Below, in pieces: positions 23,805-32,604 of a DNA stretch of 64,000 nucleotides (positions are counted from its first letter, which is position 1; each line of letters starts with the position of its first letter). The notes under the pieces were generated by a model. The model saw only the letters and a program-made list of their open reading frames with translations, did no database searches and was not told where the DNA came from. The position numbers and the translations under genes are program-made. Source of the DNA: CAVVPY01 sp963750295 (GTDB taxonomy: Bacteria > Actinomycetota > Actinomycetes > Mycobacteriales > Jatrophihabitantaceae); NCBI GenBank assembly GCA_963750295.1, contig CAVVPY010000008.1:62001-126000 (forward strand), in the 5' to 3' direction.

Positions 23805-24731
23805 GTGACGCACTCGCTTCCGTCCGACCTCAAGAGCGCCACGCTGCTCGCCGCCGACATGACGATGCTGGCCACCGCCGCTTCGTTCGACCTGCAGAAC
23901 CCGGACGAGCGACGACGGTCGGCACTGGAACTGAGCCGGTTCTTCTTCCACGTGGCATCGGTCATCTCGCCTGACCTGTTCATCGAGGCCGGCGCGAAGG
24001 AAGCCGGTGCCTCACGGCGGGCCCGGCGGCTGCTCGACCCGAAGCGCATCGTCGCATTCGAGGCGAACCCGTACACGCACAAGCGGTTCAGTGCGAAGTA
24101 CGACAACCCGGCACACGGGGTCGAGTACCTGCACCTGGCGCTGTCCGACTCACCGGGCTCGGTGAGCTTCAACGTCAACCTGACGCACGACGGCAAGCCG
24201 GCCGCGGACGGCCAGGGATCGCTGCTCGTCCACGACAACAAGCCCGACGGCACGACCGCGGTCACCGTCGAGGCAACCACACTGGACACGTTCTTCGCCG
24301 CCCACGAGTACACCAGCGCCGCATGCTGGATGGACGTCGAGGGCGCGCTCGAGGGCGTGCTCGTCGGCGGGCAGGCGACCCTCGAGAAGGCCGGCGTGGT
24401 CATCATCGAGGTCGAGGACCGCGAGTACTGGGGCGGCCAGTGGCTGCGGCACGATGTCGTGTCCTACCTCTACGACCGCGGTCTGGTACCGATCGCGCGT
24501 GACTACCAGTCTCGCTACCAGTACAACATCGTCTTCGTGCGAGCGTCCGAACTGGACAACTCACGGGTGCGGTGGGCGCTGGCGCAGCACCGGTCGCTCT
24601 GCTCGACCGGCCGGCCCGGTCCCGAGGTCGGGCAACCGGCCACGACGGCGGCTGACGCCACCCTCGCCCGCAGACTGCGGCGCACGGCCGGCAAGGTCCG
24701 CCGTGCGGTGAAGCAGCGCACCAAGCGTTGA
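23805..24731 (+). CDS. FkbM family SAM-dependent methyltransferase
   Basis: 308 aa. IVAFEANPYTHKRF is the acidic strand-2 motif of FkbM methyltransferases; VEATTLDTFF and CWMDVEGALEGVLVGG are the later family motifs, and the basic C-terminal tail (KVRRAVKQRTKR) is distinctive. These enzymes O-methylate sugars, glycolipids or macrolides. The N-terminal glycine-rich loop is degenerate here (LFIEAGAKEAG). Start GTG 23805 follows a TAACGT box by 8 nt. The next gene encodes a secreted lectin-like protein. Confidence 0.75.
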   Translation: MTHSLPSDLKSATLLAADMTMLATAASFDLQNPDERRRSALELSRFFFHVASVISPDLFIEAGAKEAGASRRARRLLDPKRIVAFEANPYTHKRFSAKYDNPAHGVEYLHLALSDSPGSVSFNVNLTHDGKPAADGQGSLLVHDNKPDGTTAVTVEATTLDTFFAAHEYTSAACWMDVEGALEGVLVGGQATLEKAGVVIIEVEDREYWGGQWLRHDVVSYLYDRGLVPIARDYQSRYQYNIVFVRASELDNSRVRWALAQHRSLCSTGRPGPEVGQPATTAADATLARRLRRTAGKVRRAVKQRTKR

Positions 24732-24823
24732 CGAGCCGCGCACCGGATCCGTGCGGTGCGCTGCGGGCCTATTGCGGCGTCCAGGCCCTAATCTCGACCC
24801 GTCACCATCGTCGGGAGGGCCCT

Positions 24824-27800
24824 GTGACCAGGTCGGTCATCGCCGCGCTGGCCGCCCTGGTGATCGCGGCCGGCACCGGCGCAGCGCTGATCTCGCCCGC
24901 CCGGGCCGATGACACCACCGTCTCCTACGACACCCTGCGAACCGGGTGGGACCCGAACGAGCCGGGCCTCGACGCCGCCACGGTTACGGCCTCCGACTAC
25001 GGGCAACTGTTCGCCGCCCAGGTCGACGGGCAGGTGTACGCCCAGCCCGTCGTCGCGAACAACGTCCTGCTCGTCGCCACCGAGAACGACAAGGTGTACG
25101 GCCTCGACCCGGTGACCGGGGCTGTCCGATGGACCCGTGACGTGGGACCGTCCTGGCCGGCGTCGGCAATCGGGTGTGGCGACCTCGTGCCCAACATCGG
25201 CGTCACCGGTACGCCGGTCTACGACCGAAGCACCGACACCGCGTACTTCACCGCCAAGGTCAACGACGGCAACAATCCCGGGCAGCCGCACTGGTACCTG
25301 CATGCCGTCGACGTGGCGACAGGCGCCGAGCGCAGCGGGTTCCCGGCCACGATCCAGGGCAGCCCCAGCAACAGTCCGGGCAACCCGTTCAACCCGTACA
25401 CGGCGATGCAGCGACCTGGCCTGCTGCTGATGGACGGCGTCGTCTATGCGGGGTTCGCCAGCCACTGCGACCACGGCCCGTACGTCGGGTACGTCATCGG
25501 CGTCGATGCCGGGACGGGCGCTGTCACCGCGATGTGGTCGACCCAGGCCGGCTCTGCCGACGGTGGCGCCGGCATCTGGCAGGCCGGCGGCGGACTGGTG
25601 TCCGACGGTGCCGGGCGGATCATCGTCACCACGGGTAACGGCATCTCGCCGGCGCCCGGATCAGGTGACAGCCGTCCGGCCCGGCTGGCCGAGTCCGTCG
25701 TGCGGCTCGGGGTCGATCCGGGCGGCACGCTCAGCACACGGGACTTCTTCAGCCCGGTCAACAACACCAACCTCGACCGGGATGACGCCGATCTCGGTTC
25801 CGGCGGACCGTTGGCCATTCCCGACGGCTACGGCACGGCGGCACACCCGCACCTGCTCGTCCAGGTCGGCAAGGACGGCCGCGTGTTCCTGCTCGATCGC
25901 GACAACCTCGGCGGCACCGGGCAGGGGCCGGGCGGATCCGACGCCGTGCTGCAGACCGGTGGCCCGTACAGCGGGGTGTGGGGTCACCCGGCGTTCTGGG
26001 GCGGGGGCAGCGGCTACGTCTATACCGTCGAGATTCGCGGTCCGCTACGGGTGTTCCGCGTCGGTATCAACGGCAACGGCGTGCCCGCGCTGACCGCGAT
26101 CGGGACGTCGGCGTCAGCATTCGGATACACGTCGGGCTCACCGGTCGTCACGTCGAACGGGACGGCGGTCGGCTCAGCGCTGGTGTGGGTCGTCTATGCC
26201 AGCGGGCCCGACGGTTCGGGCGGGCAGTTGCGTGCCTACGACGCAGTGCCGACCGGAGCCGGGACGTTGACGCTGCGGTACGCGGCGCCCATCGGGCAGG
26301 CGTCGAAGTTCTCGGTGCCGGCGACGAGTGACGGGCGCGTGTATGTCGGCACGCGCGAGGGAAAGGTGTTCGGGTTCGGCCGGCCGGTCGACGCCGCGCT
26401 CAACGCGCAGCCGACCGACTTCGGCTCGGTCGCCGTGGGCGATACCGGTCACGCGAGCGCGCATCTGCACGCGAACCGCGAGGTGACCGTCTCGGCGATC
26501 ACGGCGTCCGCGCCGTTCGGGGTCGCCGCGCCGAGCCTGCCGGTCACGCTGCACGCAGGCGACGATCTCGATGTTCCGGTCACGTTCACACCCACCGCCC
26601 CGGGCGCCCAGTCGAACGCGTTGAGCCTGTCCACCGACGTGGGATCGTTCGCGTTCGACCTGCACGGGACGGCGACGAGTCCCGGCATCTCCGCCAACCC
26701 GACGGCATTGGACTTCGGCGACGTACCCATCACCGGCCGGACCGCCCTGAGCGTCAACATCACCAACACGAGCACCGGCACGCAGACCTTCAGCAGGGTC
26801 ATCGCGCCCGCCAGGCCGTACTCGGCGACGCTGCCGGCCGTGGGCAGCACCCTCGAGCCCGGCGCGTCGGTCTCGGTCCCGATCACCTTCCAGCCACGCA
26901 CGACCGGCAGATTCACCTCCTCGCTGCGCCTGTCGACCGACACCGGAGGGGTGCGCGTACCCGTGACGGGTACCGGGGTCGCGGGAGCGGCCCAGCTCAC
27001 GATCACACCGACGGCGCTGCACTTCGGCACGGTCGGTGCAGGTGGATCGCTGACCAAGTCCTTCGACATCGCCAACACCGGAAACCTGGTCCTCACCATC
27101 ACCAAGGCCGCTCCGCCGACCGCGCCGTTCGGGACGAGCGCACCGCTCTCGGAGGGCCAGCAACTGCAGCCGGGTCAGGTGATCCACCAGCACATGACCT
27201 TCACCCCGACCGAGCCGGGTCCGACCAGCGGGACCTACCTGATCACCGGTGACGACGGGCAGGGTCAACAGACGGTGACGTTCACCGGACGCAGCGGAAA
27301 CCCCGAGGTCTCGATACCGGGGCCGGCGACCGGCGACTGGATCCTCAACGGCTCCGCCGCGCACGACGGTGCGAACACCGTGCTGACCGATGCCGGCGCG
27401 GACCAGGCCGGTAACGCCGTCTACCGAAACGCGATCAACCCGGTCGGCGTCCATGCACGCTTCACCGCCGAACTGGGCGGCGGCTCCGGCGCGGACGGGC
27501 TGGCCTTCGCCCTGCTGGACGCGGCCGCGACCACCCCGGCATCGCTGGGCAACACCGGCGGTGCGCTCGGGTTCGCGGGGCTCACCGGGGTGGCGGTCGC
27601 GCTCGACACCTACCGCAACGGCGCCGACCCGTCCGCGAACTTCGTCGGCATCGGTACTGCCGGCGGCGATCGTCGCGCGCGCCAACTCGACTACGTGGCG
27701 ACCATTGCGGCCACTGCCCCGCTGACCCCCGGCGCGCACTCGGTGGACGTGAGGGTCACCGCGACCGGCATTCGCGCGGTCGTCGACGACGCAATAACGG

Positions 27801-28279
27801 TCACCGCGACGGTGCCGATCCCGGCGACGGCCTACCTCGCCTTCTCTGCAGGCACCGGCCGGCTCACCGACGTCCACACGATCCGCGAGGTCACGATCAC
27901 CCGACCGGCGCCCACCGGACGCATCGTCGGGGTGGCGGGCAGGTGCGCGACCAGTGGACCGCTGCGCGCCGGCGTGCGTGCAGCGACGCTGTCCACCTGC
28001 GGCGCTGGCGGCGCGCAGGCATGGACCGTGCAGGGTGACGGGACGTTGACCATTCAAGGGCGCTGTCTCAGCGCGGCGGGCACCGCCGAACTGGCCGCCG
28101 TCACGGTCGTGACCTGTGACGGGACGGCGGCTCAGGTCTGGGCGGCACGGCTGGACGGGATGCTGCGGAACGAGGCGTCCGCGCGCTGTCTGTACGCACC
28201 GGGAATCGCCGACGGCACCGAGTTGCGGATCCGACACTGCGGCAACTCGGCCGCCGCGCTGTGGCGACTCCCGCGCTAG
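24824..28279 (+). CDS. Secreted modular protein: PQQ-like propeller, three ASH-type repeats, L-type lectin-like and ricin-like domains
   Basis: 1151 aa from GTG 24824 (GGGAGG 5 nt upstream), beginning with a signal peptide ending near ARADD. Residues 30-525 form a beta-propeller of PQQ type (QVYAQPVVANN, DKVYGLDPVTGAV). Three 95-105 residue repeats follow (526-823), each with xxLDFGxVxxG and FxPxxxGxxxxxL, the ASH/choice-of-anchor D pattern. A legume/L-type lectin-like domain (about 826-1027, ADGLAFALLD) and a C-terminal beta-trefoil with GRC and QxW motifs (1030-1151) complete it. No membrane anchor or sorting motif, so it is probably released and glycan-binding. Domain calls are by motif, not search. 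Confidence 0.8.
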   Translation: MTRSVIAALAALVIAAGTGAALISPARADDTTVSYDTLRTGWDPNEPGLDAATVTASDYGQLFAAQVDGQVYAQPVVANNVLLVATENDKVYGLDPVTGAVRWTRDVGPSWPASAIGCGDLVPNIGVTGTPVYDRSTDTAYFTAKVNDGNNPGQPHWYLHAVDVATGAERSGFPATIQGSPSNSPGNPFNPYTAMQRPGLLLMDGVVYAGFASHCDHGPYVGYVIGVDAGTGAVTAMWSTQAGSADGGAGIWQAGGGLVSDGAGRIIVTTGNGISPAPGSGDSRPARLAESVVRLGVDPGGTLSTRDFFSPVNNTNLDRDDADLGSGGPLAIPDGYGTAAHPHLLVQVGKDGRVFLLDRDNLGGTGQGPGGSDAVLQTGGPYSGVWGHPAFWGGGSGYVYTVEIRGPLRVFRVGINGNGVPALTAIGTSASAFGYTSGSPVVTSNGTAVGSALVWVVYASGPDGSGGQLRAYDAVPTGAGTLTLRYAAPIGQASKFSVPATSDGRVYVGTREGKVFGFGRPVDAALNAQPTDFGSVAVGDTGHASAHLHANREVTVSAITASAPFGVAAPSLPVTLHAGDDLDVPVTFTPTAPGAQSNALSLSTDVGSFAFDLHGTATSPGISANPTALDFGDVPITGRTALSVNITNTSTGTQTFSRVIAPARPYSATLPAVGSTLEPGASVSVPITFQPRTTGRFTSSLRLSTDTGGVRVPVTGTGVAGAAQLTITPTALHFGTVGAGGSLTKSFDIANTGNLVLTITKAAPPTAPFGTSAPLSEGQQLQPGQVIHQHMTFTPTEPGPTSGTYLITGDDGQGQQTVTFTGRSGNPEVSIPGPATGDWILNGSAAHDGANTVLTDAGADQAGNAVYRNAINPVGVHARFTAELGGGSGADGLAFALLDAAATTPASLGNTGGALGFAGLTGVAVALDTYRNGADPSANFVGIGTAGGDRRARQLDYVATIAATAPLTPGAHSVDVRVTATGIRAVVDDAITVTATVPIPATAYLAFSAGTGRLTDVHTIREVTITRPAPTGRIVGVAGRCATSGPLRAGVRAATLSTCGAGGAQAWTVQGDGTLTIQGRCLSAAGTAELAAVTVVTCDGTAAQVWAARLDGMLRNEASARCLYAPGIADGTELRIRHCGNSAAALWRLPR

Positions 28280-28292
28280 CCGCCGACCGGCA

Positions 28293-29456
28293 CTACTTCA
28301 GCAGACTGCGGGCCATCACCATGCGGTTGATCTGGTTGGTGCCCTCGTAGATCTGGGTGATCTTCGCGTCGCGCATCATCCGCTCGACCGGGAAGTCCCG
28401 CGTGTAGCCAGCGCCGCCGAACAGTTGCACGGCATCGGTCGTCACTGCCATCGCGGTGTCGGACGCGAACACCTTCGCCGCGGCCGAAGTGAACGTGAGG
28501 TTCGGCTCGTCGCGCTCGGCCCGCGCGGCGGCGGAGTACACCAGTTGACGCGACGCCTCGATGCGCATCGCCATGTCGGCGAGCATGAACTGGATCCCCT
28601 GGAAGTCGGCGACGGCCTGGCCGAACTGATGCCGCTGCTTGACGTAGTCGCGGGCGGCGTCGAACGCACCCTGTGCGATCCCGAGGGCCTGCGCGCCGAT
28701 CGCGAGCCGGGTGTGGTCGAGGGTGCGCAGTGCGGTCTTGAACCCGGTGCCCGGTTCGCCGATGATCCGGTCGCCCGGGATGCGGCAGTCCTCGAAGTAG
28801 ATTTCACACGTCGGGCTGCCCTTGATGCCGAGCTTGCGTTCCTTGGCACCTACCGAGAACCCGGGATCGTCCTTGTGCACCACGAACGCCGAGATGCCGT
28901 TCGCGCCGCGCTCCGGATCGGTGACGGCCATGACCGTGTAGTACGTCGAGACGCCGGCGTTGGTGATCCAGCACTTGGTCCCGTTGAGCACCCAGTCGTC
29001 ACCGTCGGCGACGGCGCGGGTGCGCATCGACGCGGCGTCCGACCCGGCCTCGCGCTCGGACAGCGCGTAGCTGATCATCGCCTCGCCGGAGGCGATGTCG
29101 CCGAGCACCTGCTTCTTCAGCGACTCCGAGCCGGACAGGATGATGCCCTGCGAGCCGAGCTTGTTCACCGCCGGGATCAGCGAGGACGAGGCGCAGACCC
29201 GCGCGATCTCCTCGATGACGATGCAGGCCGAGATCGCGTCCGCGCCCGCGCCGCCGTACTCCTCGGGGATGTGGACGGCATGGAAGCCGGCGCGGACCAG
29301 CGCCTCCAGCACGTCGTACGGGAACTCGCCGTCCTCGTCGATCTGGGCCGCGCGGGGCGCGATCCGGTCCTCCGCCAGTTCGCGGACGGCCTGCCGCAGC
29401 ATCTGCTGCTCAACGGTGAGTCGGTACTGGTCGAAGTTCGGATTTCCGGTGCCCAT
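28293..29456 (-). CDS. fadE25: Acyl-CoA dehydrogenase, FadE25-like
   Basis: 387 aa. SYALSEREAGSDAASMRTRA and CWITNAGVSTYYTVMAVTDP are the FAD- and substrate-binding signatures; QLFGGAGYTRDFPVER and AKITQIYEGTNQI carry the C-terminal motifs with the catalytic glutamate. Sequence is close to mycobacterial FadE25, which also lies just before purE and purK, though here about 18 kb of other genes intervene. It catalyses the first oxidation of acyl-CoA. ATG 29456 (6 nt after TACTAT) is preferred to the GTG one codon earlier. Confidence 0.92.
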   Translation of the reverse strand: MGTGNPNFDQYRLTVEQQMLRQAVRELAEDRIAPRAAQIDEDGEFPYDVLEALVRAGFHAVHIPEEYGGAGADAISACIVIEEIARVCASSSLIPAVNKLGSQGIILSGSESLKKQVLGDIASGEAMISYALSEREAGSDAASMRTRAVADGDDWVLNGTKCWITNAGVSTYYTVMAVTDPERGANGISAFVVHKDDPGFSVGAKERKLGIKGSPTCEIYFEDCRIPGDRIIGEPGTGFKTALRTLDHTRLAIGAQALGIAQGAFDAARDYVKQRHQFGQAVADFQGIQFMLADMAMRIEASRQLVYSAAARAERDEPNLTFTSAAAKVFASDTAMAVTTDAVQLFGGAGYTRDFPVERMMRDAKITQIYEGTNQINRMVMARSLLK

Positions 29457-29462
29457 CACTAC

Positions 29463-29482
29463 ATAGTAGGACGTCCTAGTAT
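29463..29482 (-). promoter_or_regulatory. 20-bp near-perfect palindrome over the fadE25 -10
   Basis: ATAGTAGGACGTCCTAGTAT matches its reverse complement at 18 of 20 positions; the 12-bp core TAGGACGTCCTA is perfect. The end nearest fadE25 supplies TACTAT on the minus strand, 6 nt before ATG 29456, so a bound dimer would block the promoter. A TetR-family gene lies about 0.9 kb away, but which regulator binds is unknown. Confidence 0.55.
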
Positions 29483-29500
29483 CAGCTGGGTATCAGCTGG
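29479..29500. repeat. Tandem 11-bp direct repeat GTATCAGCTGG
   Basis: Two identical adjacent copies (29479-29489 and 29490-29500). The first overlaps the fadE25 palindrome; the second contains the stop codon of the neighbouring methyltransferase gene. Confidence 0.6.
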
Positions 29501-30314
29501 CGACACCCACTAGCGCGCGCAGCGGCAGGTGCAGGCCGTCTGCGGTCAGGTACTGCCTGGTCAGGTCGGCGGCCGTCGACCGCACCGCGGCGAGATCCTC
29601 GGCAGTGGCGTTGCCCAGCGCGTCAGCCAGATTCGGGGCGAGCACGCTGACCATGTCGAAATGCTCGTCCTGGTCGGCGAACGCCCTCGTGGAATCGACG
29701 ATGTCGATGCGCACATCCGCGAATCCCGCCGTTGTGAGCCGGCGCTCGAGATCGACGGGATCGGCCAGCGAGAACGGGCCACCGGGTCCGGTCGGCGGGC
29801 CGCCCTGGACCAGGCCGCGCATCATGGCGGCCATCCCGACTGCCGTCAGCCACGGGTTGTCCTGGGGGCTGCCCCAGACGGCGAACCCGAACCGCCCGCC
29901 CGGGCGCAGCACGCGGCGGATCTCGGCCAGCGCGCGGTCCGGCTCGCTCATCAGCATCAGCCCCATCCGGCAGACCACGACGTCGACGGACGCATCGGTC
30001 AGCGCGATGTCACACGCATCGATCAGCGCGACGTCGACGGCGGGCAGACCGCCCAGGCGCGTTGTCAGCAGCTTGACCATGCCTTCGGCCACGTCGCTGG
30101 CGAGCAGCGAACCGCCCGGCTCGACGGCCGCGGCCAGCCGCGCGGCGAGTTCACCGGTGCCTGCGCCCAGCTCAAGCACCCGCAGGCCGCCGAGCGGGCC
30201 GAGGGTGCCGAGGAATCGTCGGGTCAGCTCGGACTTCGTGGTCTCGATCGGGACGCGGAGCCGGTCCCAGTCCGGGGCCACCGAGCTCCAGTCGACATCG
30301 TGCGGTACGTTCAC
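29493..30314 (-). CDS. Class I SAM-dependent methyltransferase
   Basis: 273 aa. VLELGAGTGELAARLA is motif I, followed by LIDACDIALTDASVDVVVCRM and RRVLRPGGRFGFAVWG, the usual UbiE-like pattern. Substrate unknown. GTG 30314 has TTGGAG 5 nt upstream. It is divergent from a TetR-family regulator across 52 bp containing paired direct repeats, so it is the likely target of that regulator. The C-terminal helical region (about 190-273) is not recognised beyond the methyltransferase fold. Confidence 0.85.
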   Translation of the reverse strand: MNVPHDVDWSSVAPDWDRLRVPIETTKSELTRRFLGTLGPLGGLRVLELGAGTGELAARLAAAVEPGGSLLASDVAEGMVKLLTTRLGGLPAVDVALIDACDIALTDASVDVVVCRMGLMLMSEPDRALAEIRRVLRPGGRFGFAVWGSPQDNPWLTAVGMAAMMRGLVQGGPPTGPGGPFSLADPVDLERRLTTAGFADVRIDIVDSTRAFADQDEHFDMVSVLAPNLADALGNATAEDLAAVRSTAADLTRQYLTADGLHLPLRALVGVAS

Positions 30315-30322
30315 AGCAACTC

Positions 30323-30353
30323 CAATACAGTGACGATGTTTTCAATACTGTGA
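30323..30353. promoter_or_regulatory. Paired 11-bp repeats, candidate TetR operator
   Basis: CAATACAGTGA (30323-30333) and CAATACTGTGA (30343-30353) are direct repeats spaced exactly 20 bp, i.e. two helical turns. The second lies in an imperfect palindrome (TTCA-N6-TGAA). They fill the 52-bp gap between the methyltransferase and TetR genes. Confidence 0.5.
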
Positions 30354-30366
30354 AGGTGTACTCGAT

Positions 30367-31026
30367 TTGAGCACAGACGTCAAGCGGCAGTACGACTCGT
30401 CCCGCCGGCGGGAGCAGGCGCGGCAGACGCAGCGTGCGATCCTGCACGCTGCGCACGACCTGTTCGTCGCCGAGGGGTACGGGCGCACGACGATCGCCGA
30501 CATCGCCCGCGCCGCCCAGGTCTCGCCGGAGACCATCTACGCAACCTTCAAGAACAAGGCGACGCTGCTGCACCGGGTGTGGGACGTGACGGTGGGCGGG
30601 GACGACGAGGCGATCGTGTTCCACGAGCGCCCGGAGGTCGTGGCGATCCGCGCCGAGCCGGACCTCGCGAAGCGACTCATGCTGCACGCCACGTTCTCGA
30701 CCGCGACGTCGCGGCGGATGGGGTCGTTCCTGATCGCCCTGCGCGCCGCCGCCGGCGCGGATGCTGCCGCCGCAGACCTGCTGGCCGAGATCGGCCGTCA
30801 GCGTTACGAGGGCATCGGCGTGATGGCCCGTGAAGCAGCGGCGACCGGGCAGCTGGCAGTCGACGAGCAATACTGCCGCGACCTGATCTGGGCGATGACC
30901 GACAGCACGCTGTGGCACCAACTCGTGCAGGAGCGCGGGTGGACCGACGAGCAGTACGCCGACTGGCTGGGCCGCAGTTGGGTCACGACCCTGGTCGGCA
31001 AACCTCGGCGACGGCGGCCGCGGTAG
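30367..31026 (+). CDS. TetR/AcrR family transcriptional regulator
   Basis: 219 aa. The N-terminal helix-turn-helix is typical: RAILHAAHDLFVAEGYGRTT then IADIARAAQVSPETIYATFKNK. The C-terminal ligand domain is unassigned. The start is a rare TTG at 30367; no in-frame ATG or GTG gives the full HTH, and GAAGG lies about 11 nt upstream. It is divergent from a methyltransferase and upstream of the glyA riboswitch. It probably represses its own divergent region. Confidence 0.88.
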   Translation: MSTDVKRQYDSSRRREQARQTQRAILHAAHDLFVAEGYGRTTIADIARAAQVSPETIYATFKNKATLLHRVWDVTVGGDDEAIVFHERPEVVAIRAEPDLAKRLMLHATFSTATSRRMGSFLIALRAAAGADAAAADLLAEIGRQRYEGIGVMAREAAATGQLAVDEQYCRDLIWAMTDSTLWHQLVQERGWTDEQYADWLGRSWVTTLVGKPRRRRPR

Positions 31027-31033
31027 CACTGGT

Positions 31034-31039
31034 TATGCT
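31034..31039 (+). promoter_or_regulatory. Putative -10 (TATGCT) of the glyA riboswitch transcript
   Basis: TATGCT would start transcription near 31046, immediately before the conserved riboswitch core. No convincing -35 was seen. Confidence 0.4.
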
Positions 31040-31045
31040 CCTCGC

Positions 31046-31125
31046 GAGCCGTGACTGGCGCATCTCATAAGGTGGGTCGACCACCGGGGAGCGGCTCCGC
31101 ACCACCGCCGCGCGCCTGGGCCCAG
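31046..31125 (+). promoter_or_regulatory. ZTP (pfl-motif) riboswitch upstream of glyA
   Basis: The two conserved halves of the ZTP aptamer are visible: GTGACTGGCG (31051-31060), a helix with ACCGGGGAGC (31083-31092), and, after a variable linker, CCGCGCGCCTGGGC (about 31108-31121), which would form the pseudoknot. These aptamers sense ZMP/ZTP, which accumulates when 10-formyl-tetrahydrofolate is short, and switch on one-carbon genes such as glyA. The glyA ribosome-binding site AGGAG (31137-31141) lies just downstream, so control of translation is plausible. Confidence 0.8.
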
Positions 31126-31149
31126 ACACTCACCGTAGGAGTCGCGCCC

Positions 31150-32598
31150 ATGTCCGAGCCGTTCGACGCCGCCGCCGCGTCCGCCGCATACCGAAACGCA
31201 CTCGAGGTCATCGAAACCGTCGAGCCGACGATCGCAGCAGCGATCCGCAGCGAACTGGCCGACCAGCGCGCGTCGCTGAAGCTGATCGCGAGTGAGAACT
31301 ACGCCTCCCCCGCCGTGCTGCTGACGATGGGGACGTGGCTGTCGGACAAGTACGCCGAGGGCACGGTCGGGCACCGGTTCTACGCCGCCTGCCAGAACAT
31401 CGACACCGTCGAGCAGACCGCGGCCGACCACGCGCGCGAGTTGTTCGGAGCGCAGCACGCCTACGTCCAGCCGCACTCCGGCATCGACGCGAACCTGGTG
31501 GCGTTCTGGGCCATCCTCGCCCACCGCATCGAGTCGCCGGCCCTGGCCGCGGCCGAGGCCAAGCACGTCAACGACCTGTCCGACAGCGACTGGGAGGAGC
31601 TGCGCAAGGCGATGGGTGACCAGCGTGCGCTGGGCATGTCGCTCGACGCAGGCGGGCACCTCACACATGGCTTCCGTCCGAACATCAGCGGCAAGATGTT
31701 CCGCCAGTCGTCCTACGGCACCGATCCCACGACCGGTCTGCTGGACTACGCGGCCGTGCGCGACCGCGCGCGAGAGTTCAAGCCGCTGATCCTGATCGCG
31801 GGGTACTCGGCCTACCCGCGCAAGGTGAATTTCGCGACGATGCGCGAGATCGCCGACGAGGTCGGGGCGACGCTCATGGTCGACATGGCGCACTTCGCCG
31901 GCCTGGTCGCCGGCAAGGTGTTCACCGGTGACTTCGATCCGATCCCGCACGCGCACGTGGTCACGACGACGACGCACAAGTCCTTGCGCGGCCCGCGCGG
32001 CGGGATGGTGCTGTGCCAGTCCGAGTACGCCGACTCGGTCGACCGCGGCTGCCCGATGGTGCTCGGCGGCCCGCTCGGCAACGTGATGGCGGCGAAGGCC
32101 GTGGCCCTGGCCGAGGCGCGGCGACCGGCATTCCAGACCTATGCGCGTGCCGTGGCCGACAACGCCGTGACCCTCGCCGACGGGCTGATGCGACGCGGCG
32201 TGCGGCTGGTCACCGACGGCACCGAGAACCACCTCGTCCTGCTGGACGTCACGAGCTTCGGCCTCACCGGCAGGCAGGCCGAGTCGGCGTTGCTCGATTC
32301 CGGCATCGTGACAAACCGCAACGCCATCCCCCGCGACCCGAACGGCGCCTGGTACACCTCCGGGGTCCGGATCGGGACGCCTGCGCTGACCTCGCGCGGC
32401 TTCCACGCCGGCGACTTCGACCGGGTGGCCGAGCTGATCGTGGACGTGCTGGCGGCGACGTCCCCGACGACCGCCGCGTCCGGTGCGGCGTCCAAGGCGA
32501 AGTACACGATCGGGGACGGCGTGGCGGCCAAGACCCACGACGCGGCCAGGGAGTTGCTGTCGGTGCACCCGCTCTACCCGGGGCTCGACCTGACCTGA
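31150..32598 (+). CDS. glyA: Serine hydroxymethyltransferase (long form)
   Basis: 482 aa. LIASENYASPAVL, QPHSGIDANL and the PLP lysine K277 in TTTTHKSLRGPRGG identify SHMT, which converts serine and tetrahydrofolate to glycine and 5,10-methylene-THF. It is about 60 residues longer than ordinary GlyA, with an insertion near residues 125-185 (VNDLSDSDWEELRKAMGDQ), as in the long SHMT forms of some actinobacteria. ATG 31150 is preceded by AGGAG at 8-nt spacing and by a ZTP riboswitch, tying it to folate and purine supply. Confidence 0.93.
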   Translation: MSEPFDAAAASAAYRNALEVIETVEPTIAAAIRSELADQRASLKLIASENYASPAVLLTMGTWLSDKYAEGTVGHRFYAACQNIDTVEQTAADHARELFGAQHAYVQPHSGIDANLVAFWAILAHRIESPALAAAEAKHVNDLSDSDWEELRKAMGDQRALGMSLDAGGHLTHGFRPNISGKMFRQSSYGTDPTTGLLDYAAVRDRAREFKPLILIAGYSAYPRKVNFATMREIADEVGATLMVDMAHFAGLVAGKVFTGDFDPIPHAHVVTTTTHKSLRGPRGGMVLCQSEYADSVDRGCPMVLGGPLGNVMAAKAVALAEARRPAFQTYARAVADNAVTLADGLMRRGVRLVTDGTENHLVLLDVTSFGLTGRQAESALLDSGIVTNRNAIPRDPNGAWYTSGVRIGTPALTSRGFHAGDFDRVAELIVDVLAATSPTTAASGAASKAKYTIGDGVAAKTHDAARELLSVHPLYPGLDLT

Positions 32599-32604
32599 TC
32601 GCAC

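Noticed and set aside
26174..28237. Antisense open frame inside the lectin-like gene
   Set aside because: Composition is biased and lacks any domain; the sense protein has a signal peptide and ordered modules.
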